Of a stretch of DNA of 9,462 bases, positions 1 through 6,259 are shown piece by piece. Origin of the DNA: Bacillota bacterium (GTDB lineage Bacteria > Bacillota > Bacilli > Bacillales > Bacillaceae_J); NCBI GenBank assembly GCA_023457235.1, contig JAEWMK010000076.1, positions 1-9,462 on the forward strand, given 5' to 3'. Below the pieces are notes generated by a model that searched no databases, was not told where the DNA came from, and saw nothing but the letters and a program-made list of their open reading frames with translations. Within the stretch, counting starts at the first letter, position 1. Each line of letters opens with the position of its first letter. The position numbers and the translations under genes are program-made.

Positions 1-3
1 CTA

Positions 4-567
4 TTAGTTTGTACGGTGATCAAGCATAAAAGATCGGAAAATAAAGTAAATGATAATTAAAGCAGTTATTAATAAAAAGATTTGGCCCAAAAGTATTTGT
101 TGGCCAAGCAGATAATTATTACAAAGCCGTACAGGTGATATAATATACACCCATCCATAAACACCAAACATCGAAATATTATTTGCCCAAACAAAATTTT
201 TCCAAAGAGGGTGTAATTTTCTCCAGCATAAACTAATGGGTATTCCTGCTAGCAATGGTAACGTACTATATTTAAGAATTCCAAACACTACATCATTTAT
301 AGATGCATCCATTGCTCTCGGCAACATCCAATAGGTAATCGTGAATATGGCCATGAGAATTCCGGCAACACCACTGCCTTTGGTCCTGTTTTGATCAATG
401 GGTATTTTCTTCTGTATGGCTTCTCCCATGAAAAATCCAGCCACTACCAGTAGTGGAATCTGAACAATCATTTGACCAACCATGTTAGATTCCATCAATT
501 GTTTAATGGGAGGAAGTGCTAAAAGAATGAACAAACCGATACCTAATGTTGCGTTTCTTTTAAACAT
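4..567 (-). CDS. Polytopic membrane protein of unknown function, last gene of the respiratory operon
   Basis: The protein has 187 residues if it starts at the ATG at 567, which follows an AAGGAGG ribosome binding site at 7-nt spacing. An in-frame ATG at 606 lies before that site and is less likely. About five hydrophobic segments suggest a polytopic inner-membrane protein: roughly residues 5-20, 29-48, 65-84, 95-112 and 150-180. Conserved-looking polar motifs are LPRAMD near residue 85, a lone W-R-K cluster near 115, and SPVRLCNNYLLGQQ near 143-156. I cannot place it in a named family with confidence; it has the general look of a CtaG-like or other oxidase-accessory protein. It lies 25 nt behind the Sco gene on the same strand, so it is probably co-transcribed with the heme-copper enzyme. 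An assembly or stability role is inferred from context only. Confidence 0.85.
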   Translation of the reverse strand: MFKRNATLGIGLFILLALPPIKQLMESNMVGQMIVQIPLLVVAGFFMGEAIQKKIPIDQNRTKGSGVAGILMAIFTITYWMLPRAMDASINDVVFGILKYSTLPLLAGIPISLCWRKLHPLWKNFVWANNISMFGVYGWVYIISPVRLCNNYLLGQQILLGQIFLLITALIIIYFIFRSFMLDHRTN

Positions 568-592
568 CTTTTTTCCTCCTTTTCCAAGAATT

Positions 593-1204
593 CTAACCTT
601 TAGCAATTATAGAACTGACTTTATGAATCACTTTTTCTGGATATTGATAATCAAAAATCTCAACAAGATTTCCTTTTTCATTAATCATATAAATAGCTGA
701 ATTATGTTCATATCCGCCAGTTTCATTTGGAATGACAATCACACCGATTAAATCTAAAAAGGCTTGTTGTTTCTCATAATCAGTAAATCGCACCATTTTC
801 CAAGTGACGCCATCTACATCAAAATGTTTTCCGTATTCCTTTAACCTTTCAGGAGTGTCTCGCTGTTGGTCAAAGCTAAAACTTAAAAATACAACATCTT
901 TCCCTAAAGATTCTTTAGGCAGACTATCATATACTTCTTTAAATTTCATTTCTAAAATAGGGCAGACATCGCCGCAGCTCGTATACATGAATGTAGCCAG
1001 TACGATTTTACCTTTGTAATCATGAAGTTGAAGTTTCTTACCGTCACCATCTTCCAGGCTTATATTCGGAAGTAGGGGAGCGGTTTCCATAATATCAATT
1101 TGACGGGCTGTCTCCGCCGTAAAAGCGTGAAGCCCGTCAGTTCCTTCCCATAGAACTAATAATCCAATTATAAGCACGATGAGAATAGAAACTAAATTAC
1201 GCAT
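593..1204 (-). CDS. Sco/SenC-type copper chaperone (thioredoxin-like)
   Basis: This is a 203-residue membrane-anchored SCO1/SenC family protein. The family delivers copper to, or reduces the cysteines of, the CuA site in subunit II of heme-copper enzymes, acting on the outer face of the membrane. An N-terminal hydrophobic anchor covers about residues 4-18, followed by a thioredoxin-like fold. The copper-binding CxxxC motif is C77-G-D-V-C81 in the context TSCGDVCP (Sco proteins usually have CPDVC). The third ligand is H167, in YEHNSAIYMIN. The start is the ATG at 1204, with AAAGG about 9 nt upstream. It overlaps the end of subunit I by 8 bp (ATGCGTAA), which suggests translational coupling. 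Upstream in-frame ATGs lie inside the subunit I gene and lack a good ribosome binding site. The presence of Sco matches the CuA-bearing subunit II in the same operon. Confidence 0.93.
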   Translation of the reverse strand: MRNLVSILIVLIIGLLVLWEGTDGLHAFTAETARQIDIMETAPLLPNISLEDGDGKKLQLHDYKGKIVLATFMYTSCGDVCPILEMKFKEVYDSLPKESLGKDVVFLSFSFDQQRDTPERLKEYGKHFDVDGVTWKMVRFTDYEKQQAFLDLIGVIVIPNETGGYEHNSAIYMINEKGNLVEIFDYQYPEKVIHKVSSIIAKG

Positions 1205-2678
1205 ATAATTTTTCCTTTGTTTCTTGTTCATCTTTTTGTGTACCAATTTGTTTTGCTGATACGGCAAAACGGATGATAAATACAGATGTCGCAAAAATAA
1301 TACCCATTGCAGCGACTGCACCTAATTGGCTAGATGGAACCCATTCTGCGAAATGCTGTGACCAACGTCTTGGTGCACTTAACTTTCCAGCGTAAAGGAA
1401 TGAGAAAGTTAAACCAGCAAAGAATAATAGATACACCCAGAAACTTAATTTATCAATATAAGAAGCCATTTTAAGACTTTCGACTTTAAGAAGGTAATAC
1501 ATAAAGCCAAAAATCATACCAACAGCCCCAATACCCATGTACATATGGAAATGTCCAGGTACCCATTTTGTATTATGCATAACATGGTTGACCGCAATTG
1601 TAGCATCGATAATAGCAGGAACTACGCCCATGACCCAACCAAACATGGACATGAAAAATAATGTTGACGGCATATCCCATTTAATTCCTGATCTAAAAAT
1701 GATTTGTAATGCACCGAAAGCAGTTACTACAAGAACTGGAAGTCCATTTGCATAAGAAAGCACTTGTCCTAATATGATCATCCATTTTGGTAAAGCAAAG
1801 TCCATTAATAAATGGTGTGGATAAATAATCATTGTAAATAATGTAGATGCATTCCATGCGATTAAGAAAGTTGGATATACTTTCCATGGTCTTCCTGTAT
1901 ATTTAGGGAAAATTTCATAAACAGCGATAACGCCCATATAGATGATTGAGTTCGCAAAAATATGTCCAAACGCATAAATTAAATTTTTAGCTAAAAGTGG
2001 ATCTATTGTAAAGCTTGGATTCAAAACATTAATGATACTCATAATTAGCACGGATGCTCCGGAAACTAAAGCTGCTGTATTAACAATCGTAACCATTGTT
2101 GCTGCCACAATTGCTGGAGGAAGCTCTTCCTTCATTGTTTTTCCGAAAATGATAGGCCATCCTAATGCGTTACCAAGATTTCCATATTTTTTAATGATGG
2201 CTCTACCTGTATCAAGGAAAAATAAAAGGAAACCAGTACCGAGGACAGTCATACCTCCGAGGTATAAGACTGCACCAGTAGCTCCCCACATTCCTCCTGA
2301 AATGGCTGGAAGCGGATAAAGGAATGTCCATGCTGCAGCAAAATCAAAAACGAAAATAGAGATAAGTACCATTACTACACCGATAATAGAAAGAACGATA
2401 TTTGATACAAAAATAGCCTTACTTAGCTTAACGTATTGGCTAGAGAAATAATACATAATGGCTGTTCCGGCAAGAGCCCCTGCACCGATCATTCCAGTTC
2501 CATGTAGAGTCATTATTTTATAGAAAAAACCATCGGAAATGGTAATTAATTTTCCTTGATTTAATAACATGATTAATCCCAAAACCATCATCAGTAAAAT
2601 AAGAATGCTGCCCAAAAGGGTCGGAAAAATAACACTTTTTCTTGTTGAACTATTTACTGTATCCGTAATAGATCTCAT
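1197..2678 (-). CDS. Heme-copper oxidase superfamily subunit I, B-family; candidate CuA-type nitric oxide reductase
   Basis: This 493-residue, roughly 12-helix protein is the catalytic subunit of a heme-copper enzyme. Visible ligands are H59 (LHGTGMIG) and H378 for the low-spin heme, H376 for the high-spin heme (HNTKWVPGHFH), and H239, H288 and H289 for CuB (FGH, then PHH). HNTxWVPGHFH and HHxxxDF match Thermus ba3 well, placing it in the B-family. In ba3 oxidases the residue four after the first CuB histidine is the cross-linked Tyr (GHPIVY). Here GHIFAN puts Asn243 there, with the following tyrosine (Y254) and proline (P258) keeping ungapped register. Loss of that Tyr is typical of NO reductases in this superfamily, and Bacillus azotoformans has a CuA-dependent NOR of this kind. 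Automatic annotation would call it cytochrome c oxidase subunit I. The ATG at 2678 follows AAAGGAGG at 9 nt. NOR activity is inference; membership of the superfamily is certain. Confidence 0.95.
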   Translation of the reverse strand: MRSITDTVNSSTRKSVIFPTLLGSILILLMMVLGLIMLLNQGKLITISDGFFYKIMTLHGTGMIGAGALAGTAIMYYFSSQYVKLSKAIFVSNIVLSIIGVVMVLISIFVFDFAAAWTFLYPLPAISGGMWGATGAVLYLGGMTVLGTGFLLFFLDTGRAIIKKYGNLGNALGWPIIFGKTMKEELPPAIVAATMVTIVNTAALVSGASVLIMSIINVLNPSFTIDPLLAKNLIYAFGHIFANSIIYMGVIAVYEIFPKYTGRPWKVYPTFLIAWNASTLFTMIIYPHHLLMDFALPKWMIILGQVLSYANGLPVLVVTAFGALQIIFRSGIKWDMPSTLFFMSMFGWVMGVVPAIIDATIAVNHVMHNTKWVPGHFHMYMGIGAVGMIFGFMYYLLKVESLKMASYIDKLSFWVYLLFFAGLTFSFLYAGKLSAPRRWSQHFAEWVPSSQLGAVAAMGIIFATSVFIIRFAVSAKQIGTQKDEQETKEKLYA

Positions 2679-2704
2679 ATGACGTTACCTCCTTTAAATA
2701 TTTA

Positions 2705-3223
2705 TTATTCTGTAACAGTAATTGTTGCCTGCATTACATGATGGGCAATCCCACAATACTCCAAGCATAAAACTTTATACGTACCCGGTTTTTTGAATGT
2801 CACATAAACAGGATTTGTATATTCAGGCATTGCTTGTGTTTGTGCAATAATTTGCATGTTTTCATCATAAATTCCAAAACCATGAGTTACATCCTTACTT
2901 GTTACATTAAAAACAATCGGTTGCCCAACCTTGAATTCGTTTTGTGATAATTCGAAAGCGAATTGCAGTGCTGCTGCATCGACTTCGATTTGGTTTTCTT
3001 GTGCTTTTGCTCTGTCAAATGGTAGATCTTGTAGTGTTATGGTTGTTGCAATTCCAAGCACAACAATTAAGCCAAGAAAATAAAATTTTTGAATTGTATG
3101 CCCCTTATGTTTTACAGAAGCATAATCTTCTTTTTGTCCCGAATTAATTAGTACATAAACAAATACTCCGATAATTCCAGCGATGAAAATAATGGTTGTA
3201 AACCAAGCTGCTTGTTGATACAT
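2705..3223 (-). CDS. Heme-copper enzyme subunit II with CuA site (ba3-type/CuANOR-type)
   Basis: A 172-residue subunit II that takes electrons from a cytochrome c and passes them to subunit I through a dinuclear CuA centre on the outer face of the membrane. Two hydrophobic helices lie at about residues 7-26 and 47-63, followed by a cupredoxin domain (about 78-171). The CuA ligand set is complete: H114 (VTHGFGIYDENM), then C153, E155, C157, H161 and M164 in the canonical C-x3-C-x3-H-x2-M spacing. It has the short length typical of ba3-type subunit II (Thermus about 168 residues) and carries no C-terminal cytochrome c domain. The ATG at 3223 is preceded by AAGGGGG at a normal distance. It is the first gene of the operon and ends 26 nt before subunit I. 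Because CuA is intact, the enzyme should use a soluble or membrane-bound cytochrome c, not quinol, whichever substrate subunit I reduces. Confidence 0.95.
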   Translation of the reverse strand: MYQQAAWFTTIIFIAGIIGVFVYVLINSGQKEDYASVKHKGHTIQKFYFLGLIVVLGIATTITLQDLPFDRAKAQENQIEVDAAALQFAFELSQNEFKVGQPIVFNVTSKDVTHGFGIYDENMQIIAQTQAMPEYTNPVYVTFKKPGTYKVLCLEYCGIAHHVMQATITVTE

Positions 3224-3364
3224 GAATTAACCCCCTTAATAAAACTTTTTTAATTCTCCATTGAGTGTTGTAGGCTTATTGCCATTACGTTGTAAATGTG
3301 CACCCCCTAATGTTGCTCTTAAGATAAACATATAAAATTTAAAATCCTTCATCTGTAACAAACT

Positions 3365-3381
3365 TCACAAAATGCTCACAA
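3365..3381 (-). promoter_or_regulatory. ResD-like direct repeats upstream of the respiratory operon
   Basis: On the minus strand two TTGTGA hexamers lie exactly 11 bp apart, at 3376-3381 and 3365-3370. The second sits in TTTTGTGAAG, close to the published Bacillus subtilis ResD consensus (TTTGTGAAT). ResD is the response regulator that activates respiratory genes under low oxygen or NO. A possible -10 element (TATATG) follows about 30 bp downstream at 3329-3334, without a good -35, as expected for an activated promoter. The repeats are visible; assigning them to ResD is inference. Confidence 0.45.
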
Positions 3382-3403
3382 TTTTTACAGAAAAATACAT
3401 TTT

Positions 3404-3436
3404 ACTACAAAAGTAGTTAATAACTATTTAAATAGT
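3404..3436. promoter_or_regulatory. Tandem ACTA-N6-TAGT palindromes, possible operators
   Basis: Two 14-bp palindromes with the same outer arms lie side by side: ACTACAAAAGTAGT at 3404-3417 and the perfect palindrome ACTATTTAAATAGT at 3423-3436. Their centres are 19 bp apart, close to two helical turns. They lie between the terminator of the upstream regulator gene and the ResD-like boxes of the respiratory operon. They resemble a pair of dimer-binding sites for a repressor; the neighbouring HxlR protein is one candidate ligand. Confidence 0.4.
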
Positions 3437-3449
3437 GTAAAAGGCATGA

Positions 3450-3485
3450 AAAAACCGTCTGTCAAAAATTGTACAGACGGTTTTT
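3450..3485 (-). terminator. Rho-independent terminator of the HxlR gene
   Basis: A perfect 13-bp stem (3450-3462 with 3473-3485) contains the core ACCGTCTGT/ACAGACGGT and encloses a 10-nt loop. Read on the minus strand it ends in a run of T. It begins about 15 nt after the HxlR stop codon and separates that gene from the respiratory operon on the same strand. The A/T-rich arms could also let it stop plus-strand transcripts. Confidence 0.88.
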
Positions 3486-3500
3486 CATTTATTTATATTC

Positions 3501-3830
3501 TTATTTTTCATTTAAGGTACTATGATCCATGGAATTTTCTGCCCAATACTGAATCGCTTTAATAATAGGTTCCATCTCTCTACCACTTTCCGTTAATTCA
3601 TATTCGATCCGGACTGGAATTTCTGGATAGACATTTCTTGTAACAACCCCCCATTTTTCCAATTCCTTTAGCCGTTCAGAGAGAAGTTTCCCACTGATTG
3701 GTAAACTTGATTCCATCTCTCCAAATCGTTGGGGTCCTACTAGTAACTGAGAAATAATAAGTCCCATCCACCTTTTTCCTAATAATTGCATAGCTGCTTC
3801 AAATTTAGGGCAGAGTTCATAATTACTCAT
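3501..3830 (-). CDS. HxlR-family winged-helix transcriptional regulator
   Basis: A 109-residue DNA-binding protein of the HxlR (MarR-like) family. It shows the typical opening with one cysteine (C7 in ELCPKFEAAMQLLGKRW), then LIISQLLVGPQRFGEMESSLPISGKLLSERLKELEKWGVV, which is the recognition helix region (about residues 36-62), and the wing YELTESGREMEPII (about 77-90). Several family members with a cysteine at this position (YodB and HypR in Bacillus subtilis) sense electrophiles or disulfide stress through it, so C7 may be redox-active here. The ATG at 3830 follows AGAGGTG at 7 nt. It lies upstream of the respiratory operon on the same strand but is cut off from it by a terminator. Its own promoter carries a palindrome, suggesting autoregulation. 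The target genes cannot be read from sequence. Confidence 0.93.
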   Translation of the reverse strand: MSNYELCPKFEAAMQLLGKRWMGLIISQLLVGPQRFGEMESSLPISGKLLSERLKELEKWGVVTRNVYPEIPVRIEYELTESGREMEPIIKAIQYWAENSMDHSTLNEK

Positions 3831-3850
3831 ATAAATTCACCTCTAAATTC

Positions 3851-3877
3851 ATTATAAACAAAAAGTAACGTTGTTAC
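3851..3877 (-). promoter_or_regulatory. Promoter of the HxlR gene with overlapping palindromic operator
   Basis: On the minus strand a perfect -10 box TATAAT lies at 3851-3856, about 20 nt before the start codon. The inverted repeat GTAAC-GTT-GTTAC at 3865-3877 falls within the spacer between that -10 and the expected -35, where only a weak hexamer is seen. A dimer bound there would block RNA polymerase, so negative autoregulation by the HxlR protein is the simple reading. Confidence 0.5.
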
Positions 3878-3930
3878 CATGTTTCGATAATAAATATAGT
3901 AACGAATTAATATGAAATAGCTAAAGTTCA

Positions 3931-4098
3931 CTATATATTGTATAAAATAAACACAATTACTCCTAAGCAGAAGCTGGTAATGAAGAAAGATTTACTTCGC
4001 TCGATCCAAATTTCTTTTGCTTTTTTTCGTTCATAGATTCTATGGTTACGAATGCTATTTCTGCGGCTTTCCATCCTTCGAAAACTCCCTTCATCCAT
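3931..4098 (-). CDS. Possible small single-pass membrane protein
   Basis: A short open frame of 55 residues (ATG at 4098) or, more likely, 47 residues (ATG at 4074, preceded by AGGGAG at about 10 nt). The first part is strongly basic (MESRRNSIRNHRIYERKKAK) and the C-terminus is one hydrophobic helix, FFITSFCLGVIVFILYNI, which reaches the stop. This is the layout of a small membrane protein with its basic N-terminus in the cytoplasm. It fills most of the gap between the HxlR gene and the divergent 93-residue gene, on the same strand as HxlR. I do not recognise it. The lack of a strong ribosome binding site for the longer form, and the short length, keep confidence moderate. Confidence 0.45.
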   Translation of the reverse strand: MDEGSFRRMESRRNSIRNHRIYERKKAKEIWIERSKSFFITSFCLGVIVFILYNI

Positions 4099-4203
4099 AA
4101 TTAGGAAAGAGTTGAAATCTTTGTTATACTAAGTTTAACATCAAAAATATCACCTTTCTTCATAGCTTTAGGAATATTTTTTGAAAAATAAAGAGGGTTT
4201 TCA

Positions 4204-4485
4204 ATGAAATTAATATATTCGCAACCGTATGTAATAGTAATTCGCAAGATTGATAATAATCAGCAACTTTATATCCGAACATTAGCCTATATCCATCTAT
4301 ATAAAGATCGAATCGAAACAGAATCCCAGACCTTTTCGTTAAAAAATGTTTATGATATGTCTTTCAAATCCTTCTCTTCTAATCATGGCTTCCTTTACTT
4401 ACACACGCATCAGGGCGTATTCACCTATATAGTGGAGTCAAACCCAAGTGAACTTATCCAAATATTCAAAAATACGAAGGCTTAA
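4204..4485 (+). CDS. Small protein of unknown function (93 residues)
   Basis: A 93-residue open frame with ATG at 4204, preceded by GAGGG at 7 nt. The composition looks like a real, soluble, beta-rich protein: alternating hydrophobic strands (YVIVIRK, LYIRTLAYIHLY, GFLYLHTHQGVFTYIV), several aromatic residues, no membrane segment and no cysteine. The IETESQTFSLKNVYDMSF stretch followed by a glycine turn and another strand resembles short PH-like or YcxB-type folds, but that is only an impression. No catalytic motif is visible. It is on the same strand as the GGDEF gene, 132 nt ahead of it; the AT-rich gap contains possible promoter elements, so co-transcription is uncertain. I do not recognise a named family. 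Confidence 0.75.
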   Translation: MKLIYSQPYVIVIRKIDNNQQLYIRTLAYIHLYKDRIETESQTFSLKNVYDMSFKSFSSNHGFLYLHTHQGVFTYIVESNPSELIQIFKNTKA

Positions 4486-4500
4486 TAATTAAATATGAAA

Positions 4501-4573
4501 ATTTTGTAAAATATTTCAAAATAGGCTATTTAAATTGTTTTTTATTTTGTAAAATAATTAAAGAAAATATAAA
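4501..4573 (+). promoter_or_regulatory. Repeated ATTTTGTAAAAT palindrome and possible GGDEF promoter
   Basis: The 12-bp near-palindrome ATTTTGTAAAAT occurs twice in the gap before the GGDEF gene, at 4501-4512 and 4544-4555, 43 bp apart. The second copy overlaps a possible -35 (TTGTAA, 4547-4552) that is followed, at a short 15-bp spacing, by TATAAA (4568-4573). In DNA this AT-rich such a match may be chance, so both promoter and operator are tentative. Confidence 0.28.
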
Positions 4574-4617
4574 TATCAAAAGTTAAAAAACTAAGACGTT
4601 ATTGGAGAATAAATAGA

Positions 4618-5976
4618 ATGAAATTTTTCGATTTCGGGAGAATTGGCAGGAAACTCCTAATTACTACTACTATTTCTGCAATTGTTTTCATTATCTATGT
4701 ATTTTTTAGTTACTGGGAAATCGATCATCAATTTTCAACAAATGCAAGATTACAGATAGAAGTTGATGAACTTCAAAATTCACTACATACTTTATACGTA
4801 TCATTATTAAACCAAGAAAGTGCACAAAGTGGTTATTATTTAACAAAGGAAGATCCTTTTTTGGATTCCTTTGAAAAAAGTACAGAAGAATACAATGATG
4901 CAGTAGATTTTCTTATCAAAAAGCTCGAAACACAGCCTCCAAATATTAAAAAGTCAATTCAGGATGTTATTGAAAAAGGACAGACATGGCATGAGGAGTA
5001 TGGCGCACCTCTAATTGACATGACTATAGACGGGGAACAGCCGAAGGTGGAGTTTTATAAGCAATCTAAGGCTTCGTTTGATGACTTCCGAGAGTCGCTT
5101 CATGAAGCAGAATCTGTGACTGCAAAATTAAGAGATACATATCGAAATACTTACAAGGATAAAATTTCCGATGCAAAAAATACATTATTTATTATTTCGA
5201 TTTTACTCATTTTTCTTAATGTATTGATCATTAACAAACAAACTAGAGAGATTATTCAACCCGTACTATTATTAAATAATAGTGTGAAGGCCTACACAAG
5301 GAAAGACTTTACTGTTGGAATACCTCAATATAAAAAAGAAGATGAATTAGCTGAACTCATTCAAAATATAAATACGATGAGAATCGAATTACATGAAAAA
5401 TTCTCGTCAATGGAATCCTTAGTAGACCTAGATGGGCATACCGGTATATACAATCGCCGGTATTTTGATCAAACATTAGAAATGGAATGGACTAATGCTA
5501 GATATTATTCAAAAGTAATTTCACTCATTTTATTTGATATTGATTTTTTTAAAAATTACAATGATACATTTGGGCATTTGCAGGGCGACAAGTGTTTAAA
5601 AAATATCTCCAGGCAATTGTGCGAGCTATTTGGAGATTCATCGGATATTGTGGCTAGGTTTGGGGGAGAGGAGTTTGCTATAATTCTACCGGATCAAAGT
5701 GAAGAAGCTGCTTTAATAAAAGCTGAATCTTTAAGAAAAGCGATTTTGGATCTAAAGATTTTACACCCAACCTCAGAGGTTAATAAATTTGTTACGATAA
5801 GTGTTGGCGTCGCAACAATGACTCCGTCCAATGGAAATAGAAAACCAACCCATTTAATTTCTTTGGCAGACCAAGCCTTGTACCAAGCAAAGGCAAATGG
5901 ACGAAATCAAGTAACCCAATATAGTGATATTACAAACAAACATTCACTGGGATTGAAACAAAAAATTGTCCAATAA
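4618..5976 (+). CDS. Membrane-bound diguanylate cyclase (CHASE3-HAMP-GGDEF)
   Basis: This 452-residue protein makes the second messenger cyclic di-GMP from two GTP. The order is: helix 1 at about residues 13-33; an extracytoplasmic four-helix CHASE3-like sensor at about 36-180, with the typical SGYYLTKEDPFLDSF segment; helix 2 at about 188-206; a HAMP-like linker at about 207-262; and a GGDEF domain at about 268-437. The catalytic signature is complete: metal residue D307 in FDIDFF, substrate-binding N315 and D316, FGHLQGD, and RFGGEEF with GGEEF at 349-353. The inhibitory I-site RxxD five residues before GGEEF is absent: those positions read D-S-S-D (340-343), so classic product inhibition is not expected. 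The ATG at 4618 has GGAG 10 nt upstream. The sensed signal is unknown. The gene converges on the spore module and shares a hairpin with it. Confidence 0.93.
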   Translation: MKFFDFGRIGRKLLITTTISAIVFIIYVFFSYWEIDHQFSTNARLQIEVDELQNSLHTLYVSLLNQESAQSGYYLTKEDPFLDSFEKSTEEYNDAVDFLIKKLETQPPNIKKSIQDVIEKGQTWHEEYGAPLIDMTIDGEQPKVEFYKQSKASFDDFRESLHEAESVTAKLRDTYRNTYKDKISDAKNTLFIISILLIFLNVLIINKQTREIIQPVLLLNNSVKAYTRKDFTVGIPQYKKEDELAELIQNINTMRIELHEKFSSMESLVDLDGHTGIYNRRYFDQTLEMEWTNARYYSKVISLILFDIDFFKNYNDTFGHLQGDKCLKNISRQLCELFGDSSDIVARFGGEEFAIILPDQSEEAALIKAESLRKAILDLKILHPTSEVNKFVTISVGVATMTPSNGNRKPTHLISLADQALYQAKANGRNQVTQYSDITNKHSLGLKQKIVQ

Positions 5977-5981
5977 AATAA

Positions 5982-6020
5982 ATAGCACTTTTTCGCTTAA
6001 GAGGTGGGAAAAAGTGCTAT
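5982..6020. terminator. Shared hairpin terminator between convergent genes
   Basis: A perfect 13-bp stem (5982-5994, ATAGCACTTTTTC, with 6008-6020) encloses a 13-nt loop. It lies just after the GGDEF stop. Its right arm overlaps the final codons and stop of the minus-strand zinc-ribbon gene. Read on the minus strand it is followed by the T-rich tract TTATTTTATT, so it fits best as the terminator of the spore module, but it can serve both directions. Confidence 0.8.
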
Positions 6021-6235
6021 AGTAATCCATGTTGTTTAAATACCGTTTCGTACCCGCATTTAGCACAATAAGCTGCGTCAGGTCTATTCGTGTGCCCACA
6101 CCCATGTTTGCCTTTCGTTTTAGAATCTGAACAGCGATTAATTAACGGTGCCCCGCATCTAACACAATATTGATCCTTTTCCTCAGCAATATGGAAGCAT
6201 CTGATACAATATTTTTCTTCTTTTTGCTTACTCAA
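6017..6235 (-). CDS. Small double zinc-ribbon protein
   Basis: A 72-residue protein dominated by cysteine pairs. The first ribbon uses C10-x2-C13 and C24-x2-C27; the second has C35 and/or C46 together with C57-x2-C60 (CAKCG). Each set can bind one zinc ion, as in double zinc ribbon (DZR-like) proteins. The rest is short, charged and lacks any enzymatic motif, so it probably acts as a binding or adaptor protein. The start is a TTG at 6235, preceded by AGGGTGAT at about 6 nt. No ATG is available in frame, since the nearby ATG at 6243 runs straight into a stop. It is the last gene of the sigma-K-type operon, 24 nt behind the two-domain GerP-like gene, so a role in the spore coat or mother cell is inferred from position alone. 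Confidence 0.8.
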   Translation of the reverse strand: MSKQKEEKYCIRCFHIAEEKDQYCVRCGAPLINRCSDSKTKGKHGCGHTNRPDAAYCAKCGYETVFKQHGLL

Positions 6236-6259
6236 AGCTACATCACCCTATAATAATTT

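Noticed and set aside
3254..3289. Leader peptide of 11 residues (MAISLQHSMEN) in the untranslated region of the respiratory operon
   Set aside because: No ribosome binding site at proper distance and no regulatory codon run or attenuator-like hairpin follows.
3381..3412. AATGTATTT on the minus strand as an NsrR (NO-sensing repressor) site
   Set aside because: Only a half-site is visible; the matching inverted half is missing.
4101..4163. A 20-residue minus-strand frame starting MKKGDIFDVKLS, similar to the start of MazF/PemK toxins and ending just before the small membrane protein frame
   Set aside because: It has no ribosome binding site and stops after 20 residues, and no further MazF sequence is found in other frames, so the likeness is probably chance.
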